Part shown: piece by piece, positions 16,842 through 25,187 of the stretch
Position numbering within the stretch: position 1 is the stretch's first letter
How the letters are laid out: each line of letters begins with the position of its first letter
From: CAZCVI01 sp964502145
GTDB taxonomy: Bacteria; Acidobacteriota; Aminicenantia; UBA2199
Length of the DNA stretch: 64,000 nt
NCBI GenBank assembly: GCA_964502145.1
Contig: CAZCVI010000019.1
Coordinates: forward strand, 1-64,000
Direction: 5' to 3'
Position numbers and translations under genes: made by a program
Notes under the pieces: generated by a model
Told to the model about the DNA's origin: nothing
Databases searched by the model: none
What the model saw: the letters and a program-made list of their open reading frames with translations, nothing else

Positions 16842-17783
16842 TTATCCTTTTTCGGTGATGTAGACGCCGACCAATACGACCAAGGAACCAAAAATCAGGT
16901 TGAGACTGATCGTCTCTTTGAGATAGAATGCGGCGATCATGTAAGTCATGGGTGGGATAGTGTATAGATAAACCCCAACTTTTTGGGATTCTGTCAATTG
17001 TAGCGCGTACATATAAAGCAAAGTGGCTAAGAAGGAACAAGTAATGCCCAAAAATACTACAGCAGCCCAAGCTTCCATGGGAATGGAAGCCAATGAAAAC
17101 GATTTCTGGTGCAATTCCCACAAACCGATTGGGATCATGTATAGTGTGCCCATAAAGGTTACGATAGCAGTCAATTCGAGAGCGCTGATACGGCGGAACA
17201 TGTCTTTGCCCATCACGGTGAATATGCCCCACATGAATATACTGGTAAAAACCAACAGGTCACCAAGTAGATGACCTGTCAGATCGAATTTCGATAATGT
17301 TTCGAAGCCCATGACCATGGCCACTCCAAGTAACGCGGCTACAATACCAATTATTTTCTTAAGAGTAATCCGTTCCCCAAGGAAAAGGGCTGCTATAATC
17401 GTGATGGAAATGGGACCGGTGACTGCATACAATGATGCATTGGACGCGGTGGTGTATTGGATGCCGATGGTTTGAATACCATAATGAAGCCCTGTGCCAA
17501 AAAGACTCAAAAGGAAAATACGTCCTAACCACGCGGTTCCATGGTACGGTAATTTTGTCTTTTTCACGGCTAACCATACGATGAAACATAATGAAGATAC
17601 GATGAGTCGCAGCATGACTACGGTCAGTGGTGGGATGGAAGCCAAAGCAGCTTTGGTAGCTATGAATGATGCCGCCCAGAAAAAGCATGCCCCGGCCAAA
17701 GCAAGTTTGGCAGCGAGGGGAACGGCTGTATTGCTGGTAGGCATGGTGTTATTATTATTAATATTATTATTATTTGTATCCAT
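16842..17783 (-). CDS. DMT-superfamily transporter (EamA family)
   Basis: The 313-residue protein has ten predicted membrane helices as two EamA repeats, for example ALAGACFFWAASFIATKA at the start of repeat 1 and DLLVFTSIFMWGIFTVMGK at the start of repeat 2. EamA proteins export amino acids, nucleosides or other metabolites; the substrate is unknown here. The N-terminus is an Asn-rich stretch encoded by AAT/AAC repeats before the first helix. An AGGACGG site lies 8 nt before the ATG. It is a single gene between the VapBC pair and the ATPase/nuclease pair. Confidence 0.85.
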   Translation of the reverse strand: MDTNNNNINNNNTMPTSNTAVPLAAKLALAGACFFWAASFIATKAALASIPPLTVVMLRLIVSSLCFIVWLAVKKTKLPYHGTAWLGRIFLLSLFGTGLHYGIQTIGIQYTTASNASLYAVTGPISITIIAALFLGERITLKKIIGIVAALLGVAMVMGFETLSKFDLTGHLLGDLLVFTSIFMWGIFTVMGKDMFRRISALELTAIVTFMGTLYMIPIGLWELHQKSFSLASIPMEAWAAVVFLGITCSFLATLLYMYALQLTESQKVGVYLYTIPPMTYMIAAFYLKETISLNLIFGSLVVLVGVYITEKG

Positions 17784-17864
17784 TATTCCGTCCTAAGTTA
17801 CGTGTGATTTGTTATGCTGGAGAATTTCTCGGTTCTGAGATTATTTTTGTATCTGTTTTCATGG

Positions 17865-18434
17865 TTATTGGATTATTTTTGAAATATTGATTTTATCTGG
17901 GTCTCCCCCCATAACTATTTTTAAATCCCCAAATGGTTCTTTGCGCAATATATTGTTTTTTGCACGTTGTCTACGTATGCGCCTTGTTGTACTAAAAAGA
18001 ACATAGTGTTTTTCAAAAGAAGCGAGGACATCCTTGGAGATGTTTTTATGAACCTGTAATAAAAAAAAGAGATAGTCTACAAAAGGGACAGCATTCTGCA
18101 ATTGTTGTTTGCCGCCGCCGATATCATCCGATTTTAATTCACAGAAGAGAAGTATATTCCGCTGCTCATTGCTGGTGGCAATAACATAGTCACACCCTGA
18201 ATGAATCCCTTTTTCCCGGGGGTTTAAGTAGGGCGATTTGTATTTGAATTCAGACCTGTCTATGTCTAATTTGAATACTACGGCATCATTGGCAAGTCCA
18301 TGAATCTCAAGCTTTTTAAGTTTACTATTGGGGTTGTCTTCCTTTAAAACGGCGAATCCTTTTTCCTGATTGATACAATCAATGATGAAGGGGTTTAATA
18401 TTTCACCCAGTTCTTTATAAGCCATATCAAACAC
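17865..18434 (-). CDS. PD-(D/E)XK nuclease-like partner of the AAA ATPase
   Basis: I do not recognise the family of this 189-residue protein by name. It contains what looks like a PD-(D/E)XK nuclease core: D82 (SGCDYVIAT), then a beta-strand LLFCELKS with E99 and K101, then glutamines Q110/Q111/Q113 on the following helix, as in resolvase-like nucleases. A basic segment TTRRIRRQRAKNN (149-161) follows. The gene overlaps the upstream ATPase gene by 8 nt, so the two are translationally coupled. ATPase-plus-nuclease pairs of this shape are common in anti-phage systems (for example Septu and Gabija), but neither member matches those families closely. Nuclease activity is an inference. Confidence 0.6.
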   Translation of the reverse strand: MFDMAYKELGEILNPFIIDCINQEKGFAVLKEDNPNSKLKKLEIHGLANDAVVFKLDIDRSEFKYKSPYLNPREKGIHSGCDYVIATSNEQRNILLFCELKSDDIGGGKQQLQNAVPFVDYLFFLLQVHKNISKDVLASFEKHYVLFSTTRRIRRQRAKNNILRKEPFGDLKIVMGGDPDKINISKIIQ

Positions 18435-19797
18435 CGTTTCCAGTCAAGAAATCCAATTGATCGGAAATCCGGTTGATGCTGTCGATGGTATCATCGAAAA
18501 AAAGAATATCCATGCCTTTTGTATCGACCGGACATTTTTCAAGGGTACCTCCTTGACAGACATAAGCATTGACGGATTCTGGTTTTAAAAAATCATGTTC
18601 TGAATAGGTATGGGCTTGTTCTTTGAGAAAGTCGTCTTTCCCTATGAAATCACGGCCCAACATGATCAAATTATTAAACTCTTTGATAATATAGTCGCTG
18701 TGGGTGGTGATAAAAACCTTCAGGCCATTATTCACGCATAGCGCCAGCAATCGGGCCAAGGCAATTTGGTTGGCTGGGCTGAGATAACTTTCCGGTTCGT
18801 CTATCATCAATATCATTCCTGGTCGGGCGATATATTTTAAGAAAAAATAGACGTCACACAACCCTCTGACAGAAGAGGAAGCGAGATGCAAGGGAATATC
18901 GAATTTTCCATTCTTTTTGGAAGTAGAGAAAAAACGAATTTCATTATCGACATTTTTAAAATCGCCCCCAATTATCTCTTTGAGCCGATTAACCAATAAT
19001 ACACTATTGACAAACTTGTTTTTCTTCCCAAAATCCACGGCTGCACGGGTGAAAGTGATATTATCCTTTATCGGAGCGGCATACCTGGAACTTACTCTGT
19101 CCATAAAAGCAATGGGATCAAATGCCTTTTTGCCACCATCTCTTTGCCCCCATTTCTGCAACTCTTCAACGATTGCATTCTTGGTCTCATCCAACTCCTT
19201 GTAAAACAAAGAAATTCCCAATCGTTCGGCTGTGGCGAGAAAGGGGTGCGGAAAACAGCCCTGGTAAAAAAAATTACCGATTATTTTATTAACAATGTCC
19301 TCAACAATAAACGAGGCGACTTTTTTATCCTTGCCAATCAGAGAGATATAGAGGAAATTATCTTTCAAAAAGGCGTTCACTTCGTGTGCATCACCGATTT
19401 TATATAAAATCGTGGTATTCAATGACTCCGTTACTGGTTTCTCTGTGGTCACCTGAATGCATGCTTGGTCAAATTGCCCTTCCTTGGTGCTAAAAATATC
19501 AGGAATGCCAAGTGAATACGCCCCGGCTATAGTGTTAATTGTTTCATCAAAGGACTGGAGTAAAAGGGTATTGGGAACTTTTACCATTCCTTTTTCAATA
19601 AGCTCTTTCACTATATTCTGGGTCTCTGGGGATTTTACAAATCGTTCCACAAAATCGTTCCACAGTTTTAGAAAGCCATAAAGTGTATAAGTAATATAGG
19701 TTTTCCCGGTATTATTGGCGCCAGCAATAATAGTTAAATCATTTAAGTCCAATGTGGCATGTTTAATTAAGCCGAGATGTTCAAAGGTTGTTTTCAT
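18427..19797 (-). CDS. AAA_15/OLD-like ATPase, ABC-type
   Basis: From the start at 19797 (GGGAG 8 nt upstream) the protein has 456 residues. An upstream in-frame start at 19953 would add 52 residues with no ribosome site and is rejected. It is a RecF/OLD-like ATPase: Walker A GANNTGKT (26-33), signature-like SSSVRGLCDV, Walker B MILMIDEPESYLSP and H-loop TTHSDYIIKEFNN. It ends in a ~65-residue tail and lacks the TOPRIM domain of OLD nucleases. The next gene, overlapping by 8 nt, may supply the nuclease function. A plausible promoter lies at 19830-19858. The pair is a candidate defence module. Confidence 0.82.
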   Translation of the reverse strand: MKTTFEHLGLIKHATLDLNDLTIIAGANNTGKTYITYTLYGFLKLWNDFVERFVKSPETQNIVKELIEKGMVKVPNTLLLQSFDETINTIAGAYSLGIPDIFSTKEGQFDQACIQVTTEKPVTESLNTTILYKIGDAHEVNAFLKDNFLYISLIGKDKKVASFIVEDIVNKIIGNFFYQGCFPHPFLATAERLGISLFYKELDETKNAIVEELQKWGQRDGGKKAFDPIAFMDRVSSRYAAPIKDNITFTRAAVDFGKKNKFVNSVLLVNRLKEIIGGDFKNVDNEIRFFSTSKKNGKFDIPLHLASSSVRGLCDVYFFLKYIARPGMILMIDEPESYLSPANQIALARLLALCVNNGLKVFITTHSDYIIKEFNNLIMLGRDFIGKDDFLKEQAHTYSEHDFLKPESVNAYVCQGGTLEKCPVDTKGMDILFFDDTIDSINRISDQLDFLTGNGV

Positions 19798-19829
19798 GTT
19801 TGTACTCCCTTTTTTTAAGGATAAATCAC

Positions 19830-19858
19830 AAGATACCACAAAATGAAACAGATTGCAA
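19830..19858 (-). promoter_or_regulatory. Putative promoter of the ATPase/nuclease pair
   Basis: On the minus strand: TTGCAA (19858-19853), 17-bp spacer, TATCTT (19835-19830), about 30 bp before the ATG at 19797. Confidence 0.45.
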
Positions 19859-19882
19859 CCGCCCCTTTTTCCCTGTATTCGG

Positions 19883-20356
19883 TCACGGGAGGCCCAGGAA
19901 ATTGTTTTGTCTGAAGGCTTCATAGAGAACAATAGCGACGGCATTGGACACATTGAGGGAACGAGCCTCTGGTTTTATGGGAATACGCCAACAATCATGG
20001 GGATATTGACCGATTAATTCATCTGGGAGACCAATGGATTCTTTCCCGAAAAAAAGATAAGTGGTGCCACTGTAATCGGCTTCATGGTAACTTCGTTCGC
20101 CTTTGCGCGAGAAGAAGAGGAAACGACCGGGTTGTGTAATTTTGAAAAAAGCCTGGATATTGGGATGAGTAACAACCTCTACCATGTGCCAATAATCCAA
20201 TCCGGCCCGACGAAGGTAACGATCAGATAACGAGAAACCAAGAGGCCCAATCAAATGCAAACGACACCCTAATGCAGCACAAGTACGTGCAATATTACCG
20301 GTATTTTGTGGAATTTCAGGTTCTAAGAGAACTACTTCGGGTTTGAACTCGGGCAT
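19883..20356 (-). CDS. trmL: tRNA (cytidine(34)-2'-O)-methyltransferase
   Basis: The 157-residue protein is a minimal SPOUT methyltransferase of the TrmL/YibK type, which methylates the 2'-O of the wobble base in tRNA-Leu isoacceptors. Motifs include EPEIPQNTGNIARTCAA (12-28), the knot-forming FFGKESIGLP and IPIKPEARSLNVSNAVAIVLYEA. Length is standard. It follows the SpoIIE-type phosphatase gene by 10 bp on the same strand and is probably in its operon, with no obvious functional link. Confidence 0.92.
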   Translation of the reverse strand: MPEFKPEVVLLEPEIPQNTGNIARTCAALGCRLHLIGPLGFSLSDRYLRRAGLDYWHMVEVVTHPNIQAFFKITQPGRFLFFSRKGERSYHEADYSGTTYLFFGKESIGLPDELIGQYPHDCWRIPIKPEARSLNVSNAVAIVLYEAFRQNNFLGLP

Positions 20357-20366
20357 TGTCTAGGTC

Positions 20367-22814
20367 CTATTGGGGGCGTACTTTGACAACTACCATTGTA
20401 AAATCATCATGTTGCGGGGCTTTTCCTGAGAATTGGGCGACTGTGTTGACGATCTTCTCTTGGAGCTGTTGGGGGGATAGGTGGGCGTTGGTTTCTACTA
20501 CTTCGCGTAGTCGTTCTTCGCCAAAAATATCTTCCTCGATGTTCATGGCCTCGGAAACTCCATCGGTGTAAAATACAAAGACATCGTTTTCATGGATGGG
20601 CATGCAATTTTCTTCGATGATTGATTGATACCGTTCATTTTTGACCAAACCCAGTGCCAATCCTTTGGGGTTGATTAATTCTGTTTTCCGTGTTTCGTTT
20701 CTCCAGACTATTAACGGGTTGTGACCTGCACTGGCCACGGTGAGTGTTTTTTCAATCAGATCGAAAATGCCATAAATAATGGTTACAAAAACATCTCGTG
20801 GGGCATTTTCGTAAAATATTTCATTGGCTTCAGTCAGCAATGTAGCGGGTTTTAATGTTTTTTTAGAGAGAGTTTTAATAATGCCTTTGACCATGGTCAT
20901 GTAAAAAGCGGCGGAAACACCTTTGCCGGACACATCGCCGATCATGACGGTCATATAGCGGTTGTCGATTTGAACGAAGTCGAAATAATCGCCGCCTACT
21001 TCCATGGCGGGTTGACAGAGGCTAACGATTTCGAGGCTGGGGGATTGCGGTACTTTTTGGGGCAGGAAACGCATCTGCACGCCTCTGGCAATCTCTAATT
21101 CTTTTAAAAACCGTTCTTTTTCAGCGATGCGATTGACGTATTCGGGTACATAAACCTCGTAATCTTTGGCTGACTTGGAGCGAAACAGCAAATACACACC
21201 AAGAATAAAAACCAACACTGGCAAAATGATGGTCAAGAGCCCTGGAATGCTCAATACTCGGTGGGGCATGACAAAAATGAGGGTGAGGTCCAATAAAAAT
21301 CCTGTCCAAAAGAATGAAAGCAACAATGTGAAATGATCCCAGCGCTGAACGGCATACGCCCATAATAAGGCAATAGGAAAAAGTAATATGGCTTCAATCC
21401 AGGGTGGCTCAAAAAATAAACCAAACCCCATGATGAGATCAAAAATGATAGCCAAGAGCAATGTACTGGTGTGGGGGTGTTTGGGCAATGCTTTTTTGAG
21501 AAAAGTAGCGCAGAAGATAAGGAATAAACACCCCACCAGAAGAGGAATAATTAGATTATGAAAAAGAGTGGCGAGTGTGCTGTCAAGGTCCAAAAATACC
21601 CCGATTAATTCACTCTTAAAGGAGAGGTTGCAGATGTTCAGGGTTGATGTAGCGAAAATAAGGATACCCATCATGAGTACTGTTGAGCCGGTCAGAAAAT
21701 AACTACGCAAAATACCCTTGCCTGTCTCCCGAACTCCACCACGACGTTGGAAAAGTAAATCGACGACTGCCAATTTCTCAGGCCACACTTCCCGGCTGAG
21801 TGCCTCGGAAACAGAGAAAAGAATCAATGTGCCGAGAAATGTGAATCCGCCTGATGCGATACTACCGATCAGACCTTCTGACAATGAATGACGGTTCATA
21901 AAAATAATCAGTAACGCGATAGTCACACCGATCAGTACTCCCAACCATTTCGCCCATTTAAATTCGAGTTGGTCGCGGCGTAGTTTTTTTATAAAGATAA
22001 TGATGACCAGTATCATGCAGGGCAAAAAGAATACGGATAAGACGATGATGTCCAGTATATCCGTTTTGTCGCCATCGTTCCATCCCAATTCGGCAAAATT
22101 AACCACGGTTTCTTTTTTAAAGTGGGTGATTCGCTCACCTTCCATTTCGAAGAGGTAGTTTTCCGTCAGGTTGGGATAACGCGGGGTTTGGTTTTTCAAG
22201 GTAAAGGTGAATGTCGTGTCCGTGTTGGTTTTGCTGAACTCTTTATTGGTGATCACCATAAATTTTGTACTGATATTAAGGGATTCCAGTAAACTTTTAG
22301 CTTCTATGAGTGCATCGTCCTCGGAAAATTCAATGGGTTTGGTGGCTGTATCGGGTTGTTTATTGGTTCTGAATTCTGTAATTTGGTTGTTGAAATCAAT
22401 GGCGACTTCAAAGTCGAAACGATTATGTTTGCTCGTGTTCTTGGGGGGGGTGTTATTCTGCCAAGTCACGCGCCAGCTTGCCACAGCCAGGTCGGGGAAT
22501 TTCCCGTTTTGTTGTTTATAGGATTGGGCGTATTTGAATAAGTTCTTGTCGATGTAGGGTCTGATTTCTCTGTTGAAGGAACCTGGGGTGGAGTGTGTGT
22601 GGGTCATTGCTAAAAAGAGCTGGTGTTTGAGGGACTCGGCTTTTGAAATGATATTGTGTTGTTCTGCTCCGAGTTGTGGGCACAGCAATGAAACGGGGTC
22701 GGATTGCATCACCAGGAAATAGTAGGCAGCAATAAAAATCATTCCAAATACTGCTGACAGAATGATTTTGACATTCTGACGCTTTTTAGTATCGCTCTTT
22801 TTTGTTTTTGTCAC
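20367..22814 (-). CDS. Membrane-bound PP2C/SpoIIE-type serine phosphatase (RsbU-like)
   Basis: The ~815-residue protein has one N-terminal membrane helix (about 15-37), an extracytoplasmic region (about 38-250), then a block of about nine membrane helices (about 250-540). A cytoplasmic SpoIIE/PP2C phosphatase domain follows (about 570-815). Metal-binding motifs are present: AMEVGGDYFDF, IGDVSGKGVSAAF, SAGHNPLIVW, FYTDGVSEA and HDDFTMVVVKV. Such enzymes dephosphorylate anti-sigma-factor antagonists in partner-switching stress pathways. No antagonist or anti-sigma gene is next to it. GTG at 22814 is preferred over TTG at 22832 because a GGAG lies 7 nt before it. Confidence 0.85.
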   Translation of the reverse strand: MTKTKKSDTKKRQNVKIILSAVFGMIFIAAYYFLVMQSDPVSLLCPQLGAEQHNIISKAESLKHQLFLAMTHTHSTPGSFNREIRPYIDKNLFKYAQSYKQQNGKFPDLAVASWRVTWQNNTPPKNTSKHNRFDFEVAIDFNNQITEFRTNKQPDTATKPIEFSEDDALIEAKSLLESLNISTKFMVITNKEFSKTNTDTTFTFTLKNQTPRYPNLTENYLFEMEGERITHFKKETVVNFAELGWNDGDKTDILDIIVLSVFFLPCMILVIIIFIKKLRRDQLEFKWAKWLGVLIGVTIALLIIFMNRHSLSEGLIGSIASGGFTFLGTLILFSVSEALSREVWPEKLAVVDLLFQRRGGVRETGKGILRSYFLTGSTVLMMGILIFATSTLNICNLSFKSELIGVFLDLDSTLATLFHNLIIPLLVGCLFLIFCATFLKKALPKHPHTSTLLLAIIFDLIMGFGLFFEPPWIEAILLFPIALLWAYAVQRWDHFTLLLSFFWTGFLLDLTLIFVMPHRVLSIPGLLTIILPVLVFILGVYLLFRSKSAKDYEVYVPEYVNRIAEKERFLKELEIARGVQMRFLPQKVPQSPSLEIVSLCQPAMEVGGDYFDFVQIDNRYMTVMIGDVSGKGVSAAFYMTMVKGIIKTLSKKTLKPATLLTEANEIFYENAPRDVFVTIIYGIFDLIEKTLTVASAGHNPLIVWRNETRKTELINPKGLALGLVKNERYQSIIEENCMPIHENDVFVFYTDGVSEAMNIEEDIFGEERLREVVETNAHLSPQQLQEKIVNTVAQFSGKAPQHDDFTMVVVKVRPQ

Positions 22815-22959
22815 TCGCAACTCCGGCACCAAAACTTAGTTCAAATGCATTCGTGTATTATTATAATAAAAAAAAACTTTTTTTGCAAAGCAGGATGGAC
22901 AGTTTTTCAAATTTTTTACAGGTTCTGACAACATCCTATAGCGCACCGGGGGTTTTAAA

Positions 22960-23000
22960 CGTGAACCAAAGGTAAGAAAAAATCTTACCTTTGGTTCACG
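22960..23000. repeat. Perfect 17-bp inverted repeat in a divergent intergenic region
   Basis: Bases 22960-22976 are the exact reverse complement of 22984-23000 with a 7-nt A-rich loop. It stands between two divergent genes (starts at 22814 and 23275), so it cannot be a normal terminator for either. It could be a large operator, a cruciform, or the end of an unseen small transcript. Confidence 0.7.
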
Positions 23001-23102
23001 AATGGAATAATCTTTGAATCCACTTTGTCCACGCCGTTTTTTATAAATCCCTGGCAGGACTTGGGTTCACTGCCAGTTTTTTGAGCATCTAGTAAAAGCA
23101 AG

Positions 23103-23226
23103 TGGGAATAATGCGAAGTATGGGAAGTATGGGAGGAATGGGAAAATTTATGTTTGTCTCATAATTCCCATAATTCCCATACTTCGCATTATTCCCATGA
23201 CTCCCATTAACTTGGCGGTGGATTTA
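23103..23226 (+). repeat. 9-bp-period foldback element A
   Basis: The left arm (23103-23142) is built of TGGGANNNN 9-mers. The right arm (23164-23206) is the inverted form. The variant unit TGCGAAGTA occurs in both arms at matching positions, which supports real pairing or inverted duplication. It is followed 5 bp later by the tail TTGGCGGTGGATTTA (23212-23226). It lies directly upstream of the SDR gene. See elements B-F for the same plan. Confidence 0.75.
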
Positions 23227-23240
23227 GCAGGCGCAAGCGG

Positions 23241-23269
23241 TTTAATTTTTTCTGCATTTGGGGTATAAT
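23241..23269 (+). promoter_or_regulatory. Promoter that would make a leaderless SDR mRNA
   Basis: A perfect TATAAT (23264-23269) lies only 5 nt before the ATG at 23275, with a weak TTTAAT -35 (23241-23246) and 17-bp spacing. No ribosome-binding site is present. Transcription would start at or next to the ATG. Confidence 0.5.
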
Positions 23270-23274
23270 GGTCC

Positions 23275-24072
23275 ATGGCAAAATTGGATTTCACAAATAA
23301 ATGGGTACTGGTTACGGGCGCATCAAGTGGTCTTGGCAAAGCAATGGCCTTGCATCTGGCAAAAGAAGAACACGCGCATCTAGTGATCACGGGGAGACGA
23401 AAAGAAGCACTGGAAATATTAAAAAAAGAGATTCAAGCGGCGGGTTATAGTTCTGTTATTGTTATTCAGGCGGATCTGAGCTGTCGACAGGAAGTGGAAA
23501 ACCTCTTCGCGGAAACGATTGCCTTGGTAGACCTCTATGCATTGATCAATAACGCGGGTATCACTTATTACGGGAAAACGAATGCGACGGACATGGAGAC
23601 TTTTGAGAAAATGATGCAAGTAAACTTTAATGCTTCGATGATTCTAACTCTGCGCTGCCTTGAACTATTCGCCCAAAAGGGGAGTGGTGCTATTCTTAAT
23701 ATTACGAGTGAAGCGGCTTTTGTGCCTATTCCTTATCAAGCGGTTTATTCGGCTGGCAAACATGCACTGCAATCTTTTACCACGGGATTATGCATGGAAA
23801 ACAAACACGGTGGGGTGGTTATCGCTTCTTTTGCGCCGGGCGGCATTAGCACAAACATGCTGCACGCATCGGGCCTGGATAAAAAAAAAGGCGTGCATGG
23901 TTGGTTTACTATGTCACCGGAAAAAGCGGCAAAACTGGCGGTTAAGACATTTAAAAAGAAAAAAATGCACTCGTTTCCGGGTCTGATAAACAAACTGACA
24001 CTGTTGCTGAACCGCTTTTTACCGCGGAAATGGGTGGCACACGCGACGGAACGAATTTATAGACCGATATAG
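23275..24072 (+). CDS. Short-chain dehydrogenase/reductase (COG0300 type)
   Basis: The 265-residue protein is a classical SDR with the nucleotide-binding motif TGASSGLGKA (14-23), the NNAG motif (NNAGITYYG), a catalytic serine in NITSEA and the YSAGK active site (Tyr and Lys). These enzymes reduce or oxidise carbonyl/alcohol groups with NAD(P)H. The TGR around 40-42 suggests NADP preference. The C-terminal basic stretch TFKKKKMHSFPG resembles the DltE-like subgroup acting on acyl or lipid substrates. The substrate is unknown. It is probably translated from a leaderless transcript. The WG-repeat gene follows after 61 bp. Confidence 0.88.
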   Translation: MAKLDFTNKWVLVTGASSGLGKAMALHLAKEEHAHLVITGRRKEALEILKKEIQAAGYSSVIVIQADLSCRQEVENLFAETIALVDLYALINNAGITYYGKTNATDMETFEKMMQVNFNASMILTLRCLELFAQKGSGAILNITSEAAFVPIPYQAVYSAGKHALQSFTTGLCMENKHGGVVIASFAPGGISTNMLHASGLDKKKGVHGWFTMSPEKAAKLAVKTFKKKKMHSFPGLINKLTLLLNRFLPRKWVAHATERIYRPI

Positions 24073-24133
24073 AAGATGGTGCTTCAGCATGAAAAAAAAG
24101 ACAGAAAACGAAAAAAAAACACATGAGGTTAAT

Positions 24134-25186
24134 ATGAAACGTGTAATGGCTCTGGTTTTATTGCTATTTGGCGTATTGGGTGTTGCCCTGTATAGTCAAT
24201 CTCCCAATCCGCGGGAATTGTTTCTTTATTTTCCCAATAACTTGTTCGGCTTCATCGATCAAAAAGGTTCGGTGGTCATCGAACCACGCTATGAGAAAGC
24301 CAATGATTTCTCCGAGGGTTTGGCAGCAGTAAAAAAAGCAGAACAATGGGGGTTTATTGATGGCACCGGAAAAATGATAATCCCGCTGCAATTCATGGAT
24401 GTGCCGACTGGTTTTGTGGAGGGATTGGCGGCTGTCAAAATAGGAAATTCCTATGGGTACATTGATAAAACAGGAACAATCAGCATTACATGTGGTTACA
24501 CTAACGCGGGAGACTTTGCCAACGGGGTAGCTATTATTGAAATAAATGGCAAAAGCGGGGTGATAACCAAAGACGGCAGTATAAAAGTGAAACCTGAATT
24601 TACTTTTATTGGTTCTTTTGCGGATGGTTTGGCACCAGTCACGTTAGCAGAGAACGGTAAATATGGCTACATCAATGGCGAAGGCAAGATAATTATCGCG
24701 CCACAATACGAGGATGCCATGGTTTTTTCACAGGGCTTGGCCGCAGTGTCTCAACAAGGCCATTGGGGATTCATTAATCCCCAAGGAGATACAGTAATCC
24801 CTTTTAAATTTGAATTTGCCGATAGTTTTTCCGAGGGATTGGCGGGTGTCGAGCTGGATCAATCGTGGGGGTATGTGGATAAAACAGGAAACATGGTCAT
24901 TGCACCGCGATTTGATACCGTTTATCCTTTTTCCGAGGGTTTGGCTGGCGTGGCAGTGGATGAACTGTATGGGTTTATTAATCCTAAAGGGGAATGGGTA
25001 ATAGAACCGAAGTTTTCGGAGGCCTTATTTGGCTTTAAAAGCGGACTTGCACTGGTTGGACTGGCCCAAGAGGAATCCAACCCGGTGTCAGCGGCTTATA
25101 TTGACAAAAAAGGCCAACCGATTAAAACCTGGGTCTATGATCTGGAAATACTGTCCGATTCAGTGGACGATCCGGATTCAGACTAA
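24134..25186 (+). CDS. Exported WG-repeat protein
   Basis: From the ATG at 24134 (GAGG 6 nt upstream; preferred over 24089, which has no ribosome site) the protein has 350 residues. It starts with a signal peptide or anchor (about 1-22). About eight WG (KWG) repeats follow, each with the pattern G-(F/Y)-I-(D/N)-xx-G-xxxIxPx(F/Y) and the link FSEGLA(A/G)V. These repeats form beta-propeller-like structures of unknown ligand in many bacteria. It ends in an acidic tail (SDSVDDPDSD). Its stop is 2 bp from the convergent EF-G stop, so there is no space for separate terminators. Confidence 0.85.
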   Translation: MKRVMALVLLLFGVLGVALYSQSPNPRELFLYFPNNLFGFIDQKGSVVIEPRYEKANDFSEGLAAVKKAEQWGFIDGTGKMIIPLQFMDVPTGFVEGLAAVKIGNSYGYIDKTGTISITCGYTNAGDFANGVAIIEINGKSGVITKDGSIKVKPEFTFIGSFADGLAPVTLAENGKYGYINGEGKIIIAPQYEDAMVFSQGLAAVSQQGHWGFINPQGDTVIPFKFEFADSFSEGLAGVELDQSWGYVDKTGNMVIAPRFDTVYPFSEGLAGVAVDELYGFINPKGEWVIEPKFSEALFGFKSGLALVGLAQEESNPVSAAYIDKKGQPIKTWVYDLEILSDSVDDPDSD

Positions 25187-25187
25187 T

